Positions 15,659 through 24,127 of a stretch of DNA of 64,000 bases are shown here, piece after piece. A program made the translations under genes and the position numbers. Origin of the DNA: NIOZ-UU13 sp035528395 (GTDB lineage Bacteria > Planctomycetota > Phycisphaerae > Sedimentisphaerales > Anaerobacaceae); the NCBI GenBank assembly GCA_035528395.1, contig DATKYR010000302.1, positions 29,390 through 93,389 of the forward strand, read 5' to 3'. Within the stretch, counting starts at the first letter, position 1; the number at the start of each line of letters is the position of its first letter. Under the pieces are notes generated by a model. It had not been told where the DNA came from. It did not search any database and saw nothing but the letters and a program-made list of their open reading frames with translations.

Positions 15659-17173
15659 ATGACGCCGGGCCGGGGTCGGAACAAACCGAGCCGGAGACGC
15701 AGCAGGTTGCGCGTCGTTTTCTTTCACCTCGCAGCCATGGTCGTTGTCCTCTCGCCGCTCGTGGTGGGCGAGCTGGTGCTTAGATTGTGTGTCCCTCACC
15801 CCCCAATCAATCTGGATGACCCCTACGTCTCGTTCGCCGGCCTGCGTTCCCTCTTCGTCCTCGACTCAACGGGCACACGCTTCGAGACAGCCGAGGAACG
15901 CCTGGCCTGCTTCTGCCCCCAGTCGTTCGCTGCCAGGAAGCCTCCGGAGACGTTCCGGGTCTTCTGCCTCGGGGGTTCGACCGTGCAGGGACGGCCCTAC
16001 GCCGTGGAGACGTCCTTTACGACCTGGCTCAAGCTCAACTTGCGTGCCGGCCAGCCGGGAGCGGACTACGAAGTCGTCAACTGTGGCGGGATCTCCTACG
16101 CCAGCTATCGTCTCGTGCCCATCATGCAGGAGCTGCTCAAGCATGAGCCTGATTTATTCATCATCTACACGGGGCACAACGAATTCCTCGAAGACAGGAC
16201 ATACCGGCGCCTCAAGAGAATGCCGCGCTCACTGCTTCGGCTGCACCGAGTAATGCTCGACCTGCGCAGCTATTCTCTTGCACACCGGTTCTTCTCTTCC
16301 CGTCGCGCCCAAGGCACGGGCGACGGACGCTCATCGAAGCCTGTTCTGCCCACCGAAGTCCAGGCCAGGCTCGACTTCAGCGACGGGCTGGATTCCTACC
16401 ATCGCGATGATGTTTGGCACCAAGACATCATCGAACACTTCCGCCACAATCTTCAAACCATGGTCCGGATGTCCAACGGCGCGGGGGTCCCCATCATCCT
16501 GGTAAATCCGGTCACTAACCTGAAGGACTGCCCGCCTTTCAAGTCGCAGTTCCGCACCGACCTGTCCGAGCGAGAGAGGGAGCGTGTCGTCGAACTATGG
16601 GAACAGGCCGGGAAACTGGACTGGGCTGATGCCTACGACAAGGTCGTGCTCCTCGAGCAGGCCGCCGCGCTCGACAACCGGCACGCAGGGCTCCTTTACC
16701 GGATCGGCAAGTGTTACGAGCACATAGGACGCTCCACCGAAGCAAAGAAATGGTTCCTGCTGGCGAAGGAGGAGGACGTCTGCCCCCTGCGCATCCTGGA
16801 ACCCATGCACGACGCCATTCTGGACATCGCCGCACAACATCGCGTACCGCTTGTGGACGCCAAGGCGCTCATCGAGAAACGCACCAAGGACGGAGTCCCG
16901 GGCGGTGAATGGCTGCTAGACCACGTGCATCCGAGCATTGCGGGCCATCAGTTCATTGCCGACTCACTATACAAGACCATGGAGGAGATGGAGCTGGTGC
17001 GCACTCCCCAGGACTGGCGGGCCACACGGGACGAACTGTGGCAGCGCCATCTTTCGTCCCTGAACGAAGCCTACTACGCGCAGGGGCTCACCCGGCTCCA
17101 GAGGCTGCGCAACTGGTCTCGTAGGCCCATACCAAATCCACCTCCTCGCCCTTCCGACTCTACGCAGGATTGA
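15659..17173 (+). CDS. Membrane-anchored SGNH/GDSL-type hydrolase
   Basis: 504 residues from ATG 15659 (GAAGAG 6 bases upstream; a GTG at 15572 would add 29 residues). A basic N-terminus is followed by one membrane helix (residues about 18-42), so the catalytic domain is probably outside. SGNH blocks: nucleophile Ser in CLGGSTVQG (near 107), Gly in VVNCGGISY, Asn in YTGHNEF (near 174), and the D-x-x-H pair in LLDHVHPSIAGH near the C-terminus, so all four are present. A TPR-like insert (LLYRIGKCYEHIGRSTEAKKW) interrupts the hydrolase fold. Such proteins de-acetylate or esterify cell-surface glycans; the substrate is unknown. The gene is clearly GC-richer than its neighbours, suggesting separate ancestry. 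Confidence 0.82.
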   Translation: MTPGRGRNKPSRRRSRLRVVFFHLAAMVVVLSPLVVGELVLRLCVPHPPINLDDPYVSFAGLRSLFVLDSTGTRFETAEERLACFCPQSFAARKPPETFRVFCLGGSTVQGRPYAVETSFTTWLKLNLRAGQPGADYEVVNCGGISYASYRLVPIMQELLKHEPDLFIIYTGHNEFLEDRTYRRLKRMPRSLLRLHRVMLDLRSYSLAHRFFSSRRAQGTGDGRSSKPVLPTEVQARLDFSDGLDSYHRDDVWHQDIIEHFRHNLQTMVRMSNGAGVPIILVNPVTNLKDCPPFKSQFRTDLSERERERVVELWEQAGKLDWADAYDKVVLLEQAAALDNRHAGLLYRIGKCYEHIGRSTEAKKWFLLAKEEDVCPLRILEPMHDAILDIAAQHRVPLVDAKALIEKRTKDGVPGGEWLLDHVHPSIAGHQFIADSLYKTMEEMELVRTPQDWRATRDELWQRHLSSLNEAYYAQGLTRLQRLRNWSRRPIPNPPPRPSDSTQD

Positions 17174-17323
17174 CCTTTAGGAATCTAATGAAATCAGAGG
17201 TCTTAATAATTACCACACACAATTATAGCACAAACTATTCTATCATCTCCCTGCTCGGCTTGCCCCGTAGTATTCTCAGAGAATGCCCTTTCCTGCGGGG
17301 TATGCATGAATGCTAAAAAAGAA

Positions 17324-17378
17324 GGGAGACAGGCGCCCCCCAGTTGTAACTTGGGCTTAATGAACCCGCCTGTCTCCC
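17324..17378. repeat. Long inverted repeat (12-bp perfect arms)
   Basis: GGGAGACAGGCG (17324-17335) and CGCCTGTCTCCC (17367-17378) are perfect complements around a 31-base loop. No T-run follows directly, so it is more like a dispersed hairpin element than a classical terminator. The surrounding 17174-17686 holds no gene; AT-rich DNA upstream of the pseudopilin start at 17687 probably contains its promoter. Confidence 0.6.
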
Positions 17379-17686
17379 TCTGTGAAGGAAAGAGTATTAT
17401 GCCTTTTTTAAGGTGCAGCGGCTTGTTTTGCCAATGACCCCCAATATATAAAATATAAATCATTTATCTCGATGTGCAAAAAAACAAATAAAGTTTTCGC
17501 TTTTTCGTTTATTATTAGTCCTATAATCCCCCCCAGCTTCCCTCATTCACCCCCTTCTTGCGGATTCCTGTAATTTATTTGATTATTGAGCCTAAAAAAG
17601 CTATAATCCTTTTGTGCAATCATAGGCGGTTCGATGCAGACACATCAAGACAAAGATATAGACCAGTACGATGTAGCGGTGTCCTT

Positions 17687-18526
17687 ATGAAAAGACAAAA
17701 AGGATTTGCCCAGTTAGAAATTAAGTTTCCCAATCGCCAAAGCAGAAGTTTTCTAACTTGCCCCGTTAGAAGGAAGATTTCTAATGGGGCGGGCTTTACC
17801 TTGATAGAGCTTTTGGTAGTGATTGCCATCATTGCGTTATTGATGGCGATACTGATCCCGGCTTTAACCAGGGCACGAGAACAAGGTAAACGGGCGGCTT
17901 GCAGCCACAATCTCAAAGGTTTAGTTTTAGCCTGGCTAATGTATACCGACGATAATGACGGCCACTTGGTAAAAGGCAACGCTGGAGATAATGGATGGGT
18001 AAAACTCCTGGGTTCATTACCAAATGAGGAGCCTGTCGAAGAACAACTGGATACCATAAGAAACGGCCTCTTATTCGAATATGCCAAGATGACCAAGCTA
18101 TACCGATGTCCGGTCGCCGAGAGAAATGAAATGCGGACTTACAGCACAGTTCATGCTATGAATGGACTGAAATTCACTGGAAGCGGTGACGTACATGAGA
18201 GACTATCTGAGATTAGGAGACCTGGTGAAAGACTGGTTTTTCTCGACGATTATGGTGAAGATTGGGATGCCTGCTGGGCCGTTTGGCATACACAACCATC
18301 GTGGTGGAATCCCATCCCAATGCGCCACCACGGGGGAACGACCTTGGCATTTGCGGAGGGACATTGTGAATGGTGGAGCTGGAGGGACCAACGCACCATA
18401 GATTATGGTAACGAGCCATGGGCTATCTCAGAAGCCGGAGCAGGCATAGAAAAAAATCAACCCGGCAATGTCGATTTAATGAAACTGCAGAAAGCAGCAT
18501 GGGGGTCTTTAGGATACGAACCTTAA
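17687..18526 (+). CDS. Prepilin-type protein with pilin-like globular domain and extended leader
   Basis: 279 residues from ATG 17687. A textbook class III prepilin site, AG|FTLIELLVVIAIIALLMA, occurs about 36 residues from the start instead of the usual 6-10. Upstream lies a vestigial-looking KGFAQLE and a segment encoded by an inverted repeat (17761-17789). After the helix comes the characteristic planctomycete pattern AREQGKRAACSHNLKGLVLA and MYTDDNDGHL, a globular domain, and near the end HHGGTTLAFAEGHCEWW, the H-x9-D/E-G motif of the family. It is probably exported and processed by prepilin peptidase and assembled by, or matured with, the 4.5-10.7 kb machinery, although it is not in that operon. 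Many such proteins act as abundant surface or secreted proteins of unknown role. Confidence 0.85.
   Translation: MKRQKGFAQLEIKFPNRQSRSFLTCPVRRKISNGAGFTLIELLVVIAIIALLMAILIPALTRAREQGKRAACSHNLKGLVLAWLMYTDDNDGHLVKGNAGDNGWVKLLGSLPNEEPVEEQLDTIRNGLLFEYAKMTKLYRCPVAERNEMRTYSTVHAMNGLKFTGSGDVHERLSEIRRPGERLVFLDDYGEDWDACWAVWHTQPSWWNPIPMRHHGGTTLAFAEGHCEWWSWRDQRTIDYGNEPWAISEAGAGIEKNQPGNVDLMKLQKAAWGSLGYEP
17761..17789. repeat. Inverted repeat inside the prepilin leader
   Basis: CCCCGTTAGAA (17761-17771) and TTCTAATGGGG (17779-17789) pair with one G/T position. A related inverted motif, GTTAGAAATT / TTTTCTAAC, lies immediately upstream (17713-17757). Both motifs recur in the intergenic DNA at 51581-51590 and 51627-51637, so this is a dispersed element that became part of the coding region for the leader peptide. 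Confidence 0.6.
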
Positions 18527-18793
18527 AGAACATGGTCCCAGCAGGACTATACACCCAAAGAGTCTTCGGCTTCTTAATATTCGACATCGGCCGATAAAAC
18601 AGACTGATACCGCATATAAATCAAGCTCTCATAGATTTATTCGGATAGAATCCATTAAAGCCGGTCGCAATCTTTGTCGATAAATAGACCGATAAGACAG
18701 TAAGGGGACAGTTGGTCTAAAGCGATTACGCCGCTCCGTCGCTGAAGCTTTGGAGCGTAGGTGACACGACCGAGCTGGAGCATACCGAACAGC

Positions 18794-19891
18794 ATGGAAA
18801 ACGGACAACTAAAACTCATCGATGTGATAGAACAGATGTGTACTGAGAAAGATGTCTATTTTCAGCCTATGCGTGTTGCCCGGGACATTATGAATACCGA
18901 TGTTAAGACACTGACCCTCGACCATGCCGTAAGCCACTGCCTAAGGTTTATGAAGAGTCGCAGGGTCCGGCACGCTCCCGTCGTGGACCTTCCAAATGAA
19001 GGAGAGACAAAGCCGTACTTTGTTGGTGTCGTTTCAGAAAGGGATGTCTTGCGACTGAACGAACCGGATGCCGAAATAATCAACAAGCAAAAGAAAGACC
19101 AAAGATCCCTGCGGCAGTTGCTGGTAAATATAGTTGCCAGAAAACCCAAGTCTGTCTCCCCTCAGACTCCGGTACAGGACGTCATTATGACCATGACCGG
19201 TAACCATATTGATATGGTGCCCGTTCTCGATGACTCTGACTTGGTGGGTGTCATTACGACTACCGACCTGACGAAGCTCTTCTTCAAGCTCGATGAGGTG
19301 ATACACAAGCTTTGCCCGGAATTGAAAAAAGGTGCCCCACCTGTTGATATGACATCTGAAAGCGCAGCTAAGGCCAATATTTTGTCCTCATGGATTTCTC
19401 GACCCGTTCAAAAGATTATGACCGAACAGGTGATTTCTCTGGAGCCTCAGGACGACTTAGCCGGAGCGATCGAAGTCATGCAGGACAAAGAAATCAGACA
19501 CGTCATTATAATGGATGAGCAGGAAAAATTTGTAGGCCTGGTCTCCGATAGGGACATTCTGAGGAATCTGCCCTATGCCGGCAGGCGACCACCGTCACCC
19601 CCAAAGAGATTTCGAGAGCACCTGTTTGCAACCAACTCGTGGACCAAAAATCTTTTACTGCCCCTCGATAGCGTTATGGTGCGGAAGGTGTTGCATATTT
19701 CGCCCGGATGCAGTGTCTGTGAGGCTGCGGATATCCTATACACGAAGAAGATAAGCTGCCTTCCGGTGGTTGATGAGCAGGAAAAGCTTCGTGGAATAGT
19801 TACTGTTACCGACCTGATGCGAGCGTTGCTTACCGCCTATGAGCCGGCCGAGAAAGCCGACCTAATCACAAGCCAAAGCAGCATCTGCTGA
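18794..19891 (+). CDS. Protein with four CBS domains
   Basis: 365 residues from ATG 18794 (a GTG 33 bases earlier would add MTRPSWSIPNS; neither has a strong ribosome-binding site). Four CBS units are visible: VARDIMNTDVKTLTLDHAV ... GVVSERDVLR; KPKSVSPQTPVQDVIMTM ... GVITTTDLTKL; VQKIMTEQVISLEP ... GLVSDRDILR; and LDSVMVRKVLHISPGCSV ... GIVTVTDLMRAL. They should fold as two Bateman modules. Such modules bind adenine nucleotides (AMP, ATP, SAM) and regulate partner domains; here no effector domain is attached, so it is either a stand-alone sensor or acts on an unknown partner. Cytoplasmic, no membrane segment. Neighbours give no functional hint. Confidence 0.85.
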   Translation: MENGQLKLIDVIEQMCTEKDVYFQPMRVARDIMNTDVKTLTLDHAVSHCLRFMKSRRVRHAPVVDLPNEGETKPYFVGVVSERDVLRLNEPDAEIINKQKKDQRSLRQLLVNIVARKPKSVSPQTPVQDVIMTMTGNHIDMVPVLDDSDLVGVITTTDLTKLFFKLDEVIHKLCPELKKGAPPVDMTSESAAKANILSSWISRPVQKIMTEQVISLEPQDDLAGAIEVMQDKEIRHVIIMDEQEKFVGLVSDRDILRNLPYAGRRPPSPPKRFREHLFATNSWTKNLLLPLDSVMVRKVLHISPGCSVCEAADILYTKKISCLPVVDEQEKLRGIVTVTDLMRALLTAYEPAEKADLITSQSSIC

Positions 19892-19956
19892 CTTTTAACT
19901 TTATTTGATAACTCTACCCCCCTATTGTTTTCAGGCCTCCTTTTCCCCTATTGTTT

Positions 19957-20020
19957 ACCCCGTGGGATAGCGAAGCATTATCTAACCGGGGCCGTGAGAT
20001 AGTAACGCTTATCTCACTGG
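19957..20020. terminator. Tandem hairpins between convergent genes
   Basis: Two related hairpins lie side by side: ACCCCGTGGGATA ... TATCTAACCGGGG (about 19957-19990), and GTGAGATA (19994-20001) / TATCTCAC (20010-20017), followed by TGGGGTGTTCTTTTTCCC. They sit between the end of the CBS gene (+) and the end of the M56 gene (-), so they may terminate both. The two hairpins share sequence, suggesting duplication of a dispersed element. Confidence 0.55.
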
Positions 20021-20066
20021 GGTGTTCTTTTTCCCTTGTCATCTCTGAACGAAGTGCAGCAAAGTG

Positions 20067-23000
20067 CTATTTTGGCTCGGCAGGGGGGTTGAGCTTTTTT
20101 TCGAGCTGGCTTGCGAGAGATTTTATGTGTTCTTCAGAATCCTCTTGGCCGGGAAGGATTTTACTGGCTTTTTGTTGGGGATTAATAATCGGCTTAACCA
20201 GTATCAATAATATCTTTTGTTCCCTGGTTTTGTCGCGGCTGCGAAACAGTTCTCCAACGACGGGTAGTTTACTCAATATGGGTGCAGCTGAAACTTTCTC
20301 GGTTATTTTCTGGCCGCCAATGAGCAGTGTTTTGCCATCGGGAATCAAACAAGGTATCTTTGTACTTACTACTTCGGTCCGGGGAATCATGTATAAATAT
20401 TTGCCTTTGTACTTACGTTCTTCGTAGCCGAGGAGCTGGCGAAACTCCATTTTGAAATCCAGTTTAATGTTTTGGTTATCAGGTGTAAGTTCCGGCTCGA
20501 GCCAAATGCGGGTGCCCAGTTCTACCGAATCGGTTTTTGGTATCGGCTTGTTGGAAGGGCGGTTAGGCTCGGTAAAACCTGCAATATAGTATTCTTCAGT
20601 TGAAATTGCCATTGATGCCGTTGTACCTTCCCGTGTCATTACTCGTGGTGAAGAGAGCATCGCGGCACCTTTGTGAGCCCCAATAGCTTTCAGAAGGAAG
20701 CTAATATGGAGGTCATCAAGTATAAGGCTGTATGTTTCAGCATTCGGCTCAGCGGCGGAGTTTGCGACAAGATGTTCCGACCAGGCGTCGGAGCTGGACA
20801 CGGAATTTGCGTCGAGGCCGATATCTTTTAGAAAATCCTCGCTCACCGACAAGATTCGTGTTTCGATTAGGATTTCAGTAGCGCTGATGCCGAGTTCCTT
20901 TAGTCTTTCAGGCTTTACAAAATCAACATGGCTGTCGTTAAATAGAACATTGGTACCCTTTCGTTCTGCAAGTAGCGTCTTGTCATAAGCTATCACGACA
21001 TCCGGCCGGACTGATATCGTCTTTCCATGTGCCAGATACTCGACATTAGCCAAAGCCCAATTAAATTCTTCTAAATTTAAGTAATCTTGCAATCGCCGCA
21101 ACGAAAGCGGATATTTGTCTTCGTGGTCGTTCGCATAGATGAACAGCGCTTTGCCTAAATTGAGTAGTCTCTGAGCAGAATCTTCAACTTGGAGTGCATC
21201 TTTGGTCTTTTCCAGCTCATTATCGTTTGGCCATACTGTCCTGCTCTGTACTATTTCCGGCTGTACAATCACATCGCTGGTTGTCTTGCCCGGTTCGGCC
21301 ACTGTCGGGTCCTCTGCCTGAGTTGACTTATCTTGTTCAGTAGAGCCGACTGTCTTGGCTTTGATTAGGACAAGCAGGTCTTTCTGTTCGGTTTGGTCAT
21401 CTTGCTTGTCTGCTATTTTGTGACCCCCAAAAAGCAGTGTCTGGCCATTACGTGCTATATAGCGAGTGGCTTGAGTAATTGCCTGTCTCGACGGGAGCTT
21501 GTAGGGATATTTCCCCTTATACTTACGTTCTTCAAAGCCGGTGACTTTGGTAATCTCTAATTCGAACTCTATATCGATATTTTTATTGGGTGTTAGTTTC
21601 GGCTTGACCAACAAGGAAATGCCTTCTTCTACCTTATCGATTTTTGGTTCCGGCTTGTCGGAAGGCTGGTTCGGCTCGTTATAGCCCGAGACATAATAAG
21701 TTTCGATATCAGGAATTATGATTTTTGCCGTTTTACCTTCATGGGTCAGTATCTGTGGTGCGGCGAGCACTTGAGAATCTTTGTGAGCCTGGACCGCTTG
21801 AAGAAGTAAGTTGACTTCGGTGTCATCAATTATGAGACTCTGAGTTTTAGAACCATCCGAAGCCGCAAGTATCTTAGACTTAAGTATCAACAAATCCTTA
21901 GCTTCGTCTGGGGAATCTGCGTTGAGGCCGATACTTAGAAAGAAATCTTTGCCTACCGCCAGGAACTGCGTTTCGATTAGGAATTCAGCTCTTTTGATGC
22001 CGAGTTTTTCCAGTTGTTTGGTCTCGAGAAAGCGCACGCTAAAGTCGAGAAAGAGAACATTCGTGGCGTCAGTTTCTATAAACAATGATTTATCGTAAGC
22101 TATTAGTATGAATGCGGCGTTACGTTGGGCGGATTTTCCCCTGCCAAAGTATTCAGCATTGTCAAGAAGCCAGTCAAAATCCTGTTCATTTTGTATATAG
22201 GGTTTTAATTGCTGTAAGTTTTGGGGCAGATTATCGTCGTGGTCCTTGACATACAGAGCCACAGCAAGCCCTAACCATTTTAACTTATCAGCCGAAACTG
22301 TTTGTTTATCTTCGAGAAGCACATTGGTTTTTGGCTCAACCTGTTGGGGATTGGATTTGTTAGTTAGAGCAAGGGCTGTTGGTATTACTAATGCCAATAT
22401 CAACAGAATTGCAGTTACTGCGGGAATCCAGCTAAAGCTGGTTTTTTGCGCTGAGTCTTTGCCGAGGAGGCGGTATATACGTCTGAAAAGATTGCCTCCA
22501 CTTGCTGCTACTGCTAATTGGCCGTGGCCGGCCCGGATTTCTTCCATTGAGGTCAGGGCCCTTGCATAACAGATGCGGTCGCCGGATATGCTCACCGCCA
22601 AATCGTCGCAGCAGTTTTCTCTTTCGCTGCGAATCTTATGTGAGACCCACCACACAGCCGGATGATAGAAGCCGAGTATCTCCACGACCGTTTGCAGGAT
22701 ATTGACCAGATAATCGAATCTCTTAATGTGAGCTAACTCATGCGCCAAGATGGCCTCTAATTGCTCGGAAGTAAGGCCGGTCAGGGCGCTGGCCGGCAGT
22801 AGTATGACCGGGCGCAGCCAGCCGACAACAGTGGGTATTTGAACTAAAGCGGATTCCACGAGCTGTACTGTCTGTTTGACTCTTAGTCTTTGGGCCAGGA
22901 CTTTGAGTTTGGTGTGCAGGGTGTCATCTACCTGCTTGACCATTCTTCGTTTCAGTCGCTGCAATTGTGTCCAGCCGCCCAGGTGCCAGAGGGAAAGCGC

Positions 23001-23435
23001 GAGAACACCGATTAGCCATCCTGAGACTATGTAAGGCAGGCCCGGTTCGAGTGTCTCAATAGCGCGCTGTTTCCAGGGGACGGCAGGCATTAGAGTAACA
23101 CTATCAGACTGTGCTGGCTTTTCTATTACGATGGTTTCGGCCGCGGGCATTTCTAATGTTGGTAAAACAGCTGGTACGGGCGCCGGTGCAATACGGGCTG
23201 CCATGTGCGGTGCTGAAACCGGTACCAACTTAATGGTTATAACCGGTAACAGGACAATCAGCCCCAAAGCCAGACTGGCAAATATATAGCGCACGTTTGC
23301 AGTGGATTTTCGCAGCAATTTCAGCAGGATTGCTAGGATTAATGCGATCACCATCGCCTGCCAGACAAAATGAAGCAGCGTCCAGCCGAGTTTTTGAATT
23401 ATTTCCTGTGAAAGGATATTTTCCAGGGCTATCAT
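20067..23435 (-). CDS. M56 (BlaR1-like) metallopeptidase fused to two pilin-like + secretin-like units
   Basis: 1122 residues, start ATG 23435, 2 bases after the repressor stop and with AAGGA upstream. Residues 1-355 are a BlaR1/MecR1-type membrane module: helices around 18-40, 48-70, 133-150 and 333-358, with the zinc motif HELAH at 232-236 and ERENCCDD near 271 giving the third ligand. Instead of a penicillin-binding sensor, two copies of one unit follow (about 384-694 and 753-1083). Each has a pilin-type globular segment (LGLAVALYVKDHDDNLP; ending in TNVLF and a D/N-x-S-V-x-F tail), a secretin N-domain-like strand (LIETRILSVSEDF), and a secretin core. Only the second copy retains the secretin end LSKLPVVGELFRS. 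The C-terminal part should be outside the cytoplasmic membrane. Likely a signal-activated protease that cleaves the adjacent repressor. Confidence 0.88.
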   Translation of the reverse strand: MIALENILSQEIIQKLGWTLLHFVWQAMVIALILAILLKLLRKSTANVRYIFASLALGLIVLLPVITIKLVPVSAPHMAARIAPAPVPAVLPTLEMPAAETIVIEKPAQSDSVTLMPAVPWKQRAIETLEPGLPYIVSGWLIGVLALSLWHLGGWTQLQRLKRRMVKQVDDTLHTKLKVLAQRLRVKQTVQLVESALVQIPTVVGWLRPVILLPASALTGLTSEQLEAILAHELAHIKRFDYLVNILQTVVEILGFYHPAVWWVSHKIRSERENCCDDLAVSISGDRICYARALTSMEEIRAGHGQLAVAASGGNLFRRIYRLLGKDSAQKTSFSWIPAVTAILLILALVIPTALALTNKSNPQQVEPKTNVLLEDKQTVSADKLKWLGLAVALYVKDHDDNLPQNLQQLKPYIQNEQDFDWLLDNAEYFGRGKSAQRNAAFILIAYDKSLFIETDATNVLFLDFSVRFLETKQLEKLGIKRAEFLIETQFLAVGKDFFLSIGLNADSPDEAKDLLILKSKILAASDGSKTQSLIIDDTEVNLLLQAVQAHKDSQVLAAPQILTHEGKTAKIIIPDIETYYVSGYNEPNQPSDKPEPKIDKVEEGISLLVKPKLTPNKNIDIEFELEITKVTGFEERKYKGKYPYKLPSRQAITQATRYIARNGQTLLFGGHKIADKQDDQTEQKDLLVLIKAKTVGSTEQDKSTQAEDPTVAEPGKTTSDVIVQPEIVQSRTVWPNDNELEKTKDALQVEDSAQRLLNLGKALFIYANDHEDKYPLSLRRLQDYLNLEEFNWALANVEYLAHGKTISVRPDVVIAYDKTLLAERKGTNVLFNDSHVDFVKPERLKELGISATEILIETRILSVSEDFLKDIGLDANSVSSSDAWSEHLVANSAAEPNAETYSLILDDLHISFLLKAIGAHKGAAMLSSPRVMTREGTTASMAISTEEYYIAGFTEPNRPSNKPIPKTDSVELGTRIWLEPELTPDNQNIKLDFKMEFRQLLGYEERKYKGKYLYMIPRTEVVSTKIPCLIPDGKTLLIGGQKITEKVSAAPILSKLPVVGELFRSRDKTREQKILLILVKPIINPQQKASKILPGQEDSEEHIKSLASQLEKKLNPPAEPK

Positions 23436-23437
23436 GA

Positions 23438-23821
23438 TTATTGTTCCTTGAATTCGTCAAGCATTTTTCTTATTCTTGCTAATTCCTTTGCCGAGACCTT
23501 TTTGGCTGAAAGTGCCCGCATCACAAGTTTTTCCGCCGAACCGGAAAACGCTCTTTCGAGCAAATCGCCGACTAATTGCTTTTGAGTTTTTTCCTCTGTA
23601 AATGCCGGTTTATAGATATGTTTCCACTGAGATTCATCCCTGACTAAAAGCCCTTTTTCGGTCATTATTTGCATTAGTTTGAGGGTGGTGGTGTAGCCGG
23701 TGTTTCCATCTTTGCTCATTGCTTCGTTGACCCGGCGAACCGTGCTCGGCCCGTTGTCCCACAATATTCTCAGGATTGTCAGCTCTCTGTCCGTCGGTCG
23801 TGAATTTTTGCGTCTTGCCAT
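23438..23821 (-). CDS. BlaI/MecI-type transcriptional repressor (first pair)
   Basis: 127 residues from ATG 23821 (GGGAGA 6 bases upstream). The N-terminal winged helix shows PTDRELTILRILWDNGPSTV, RRVNEAM, then YTTTLKLMQIMTEKGLLVRDE, the recognition helix and wing of BlaI/MecI. The tail (QLVGDLLERAFSGSAEKLVMRALSAKK) is the dimerisation part; the Ser/Ala-rich stretch is where BlaR1-type peptidases cut in characterised systems. The stop is 2 bases from the start of the M56 gene, so both are one transcript. Two palindromes at 23869-23906, just upstream, are the likely operators, giving autorepression released when the M56 partner inactivates the repressor. No beta-lactamase is nearby, so the regulon is something else. 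Confidence 0.88.
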   Translation of the reverse strand: MARRKNSRPTDRELTILRILWDNGPSTVRRVNEAMSKDGNTGYTTTLKLMQIMTEKGLLVRDESQWKHIYKPAFTEEKTQKQLVGDLLERAFSGSAEKLVMRALSAKKVSAKELARIRKMLDEFKEQ

Positions 23822-23868
23822 ATTGGTTCTCCCGTAATTTTTGTTTGCTATCCTATATCGGCACAATA

Positions 23869-23906
23869 TACGAAAGTCTTCGTAATTATCAACGAATAAA
23901 TTCGTA
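23869..23906. promoter_or_regulatory. Twin palindromic operators for the first BlaI-type repressor
   Basis: TACGAA-agtc-TTCGTA (23869-23884, perfect) and AACGAA-taaa-TTCGTA (23891-23906, one outer mismatch) have the same 6-4-6 layout. Their centres are 22 bp apart, about two helical turns, 48-85 bases upstream of the repressor start. This is the position and dyad spacing expected for BlaI-type dimers. Binding is inferred. Confidence 0.6.
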
Positions 23907-24088
23907 GTTTTAAAAAAATTTACAAAAACCCCATTTTCAGCTGAAAAACGCGCAAAAAAATGCCTCTACGCTGATTTCACATAGAGGCTGTAAAGCCGAA
24001 GAACTAAATAAACACCCCCGGAAGTTCACAGAGACAATTAGTCCGTGCCCCGTCGTCTATGATCCGGGGTTCGTGGATGGATGCTTGT

Positions 24089-24126
24089 CCCGCACCAAAT
24101 AGGCATTTACCGTAATTTGGTGCGGG
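24089..24126. repeat. Palindromic dispersed repeat (copy 2), hairpin after the M56-ankyrin gene
   Basis: CCCGCACCAAAT (24089-24100) and ATTTGGTGCGGG (24115-24126) are perfect 12-base arms, ending one base beyond the stop codon of the M56-ankyrin gene. Same family as 14078-14115 and the half-copy at 27893-27904. It may serve as a 3' stabilising hairpin or terminator for that minus-strand operon. Confidence 0.65.
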
Positions 24127-24127
24127 A

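Noticed and set aside
17500..17686. c-di-GMP or other riboswitch upstream of the prepilin gene
   Set aside because: No match to the conserved core of c-di-GMP class I or II aptamers, and no terminator-like switch before the start.
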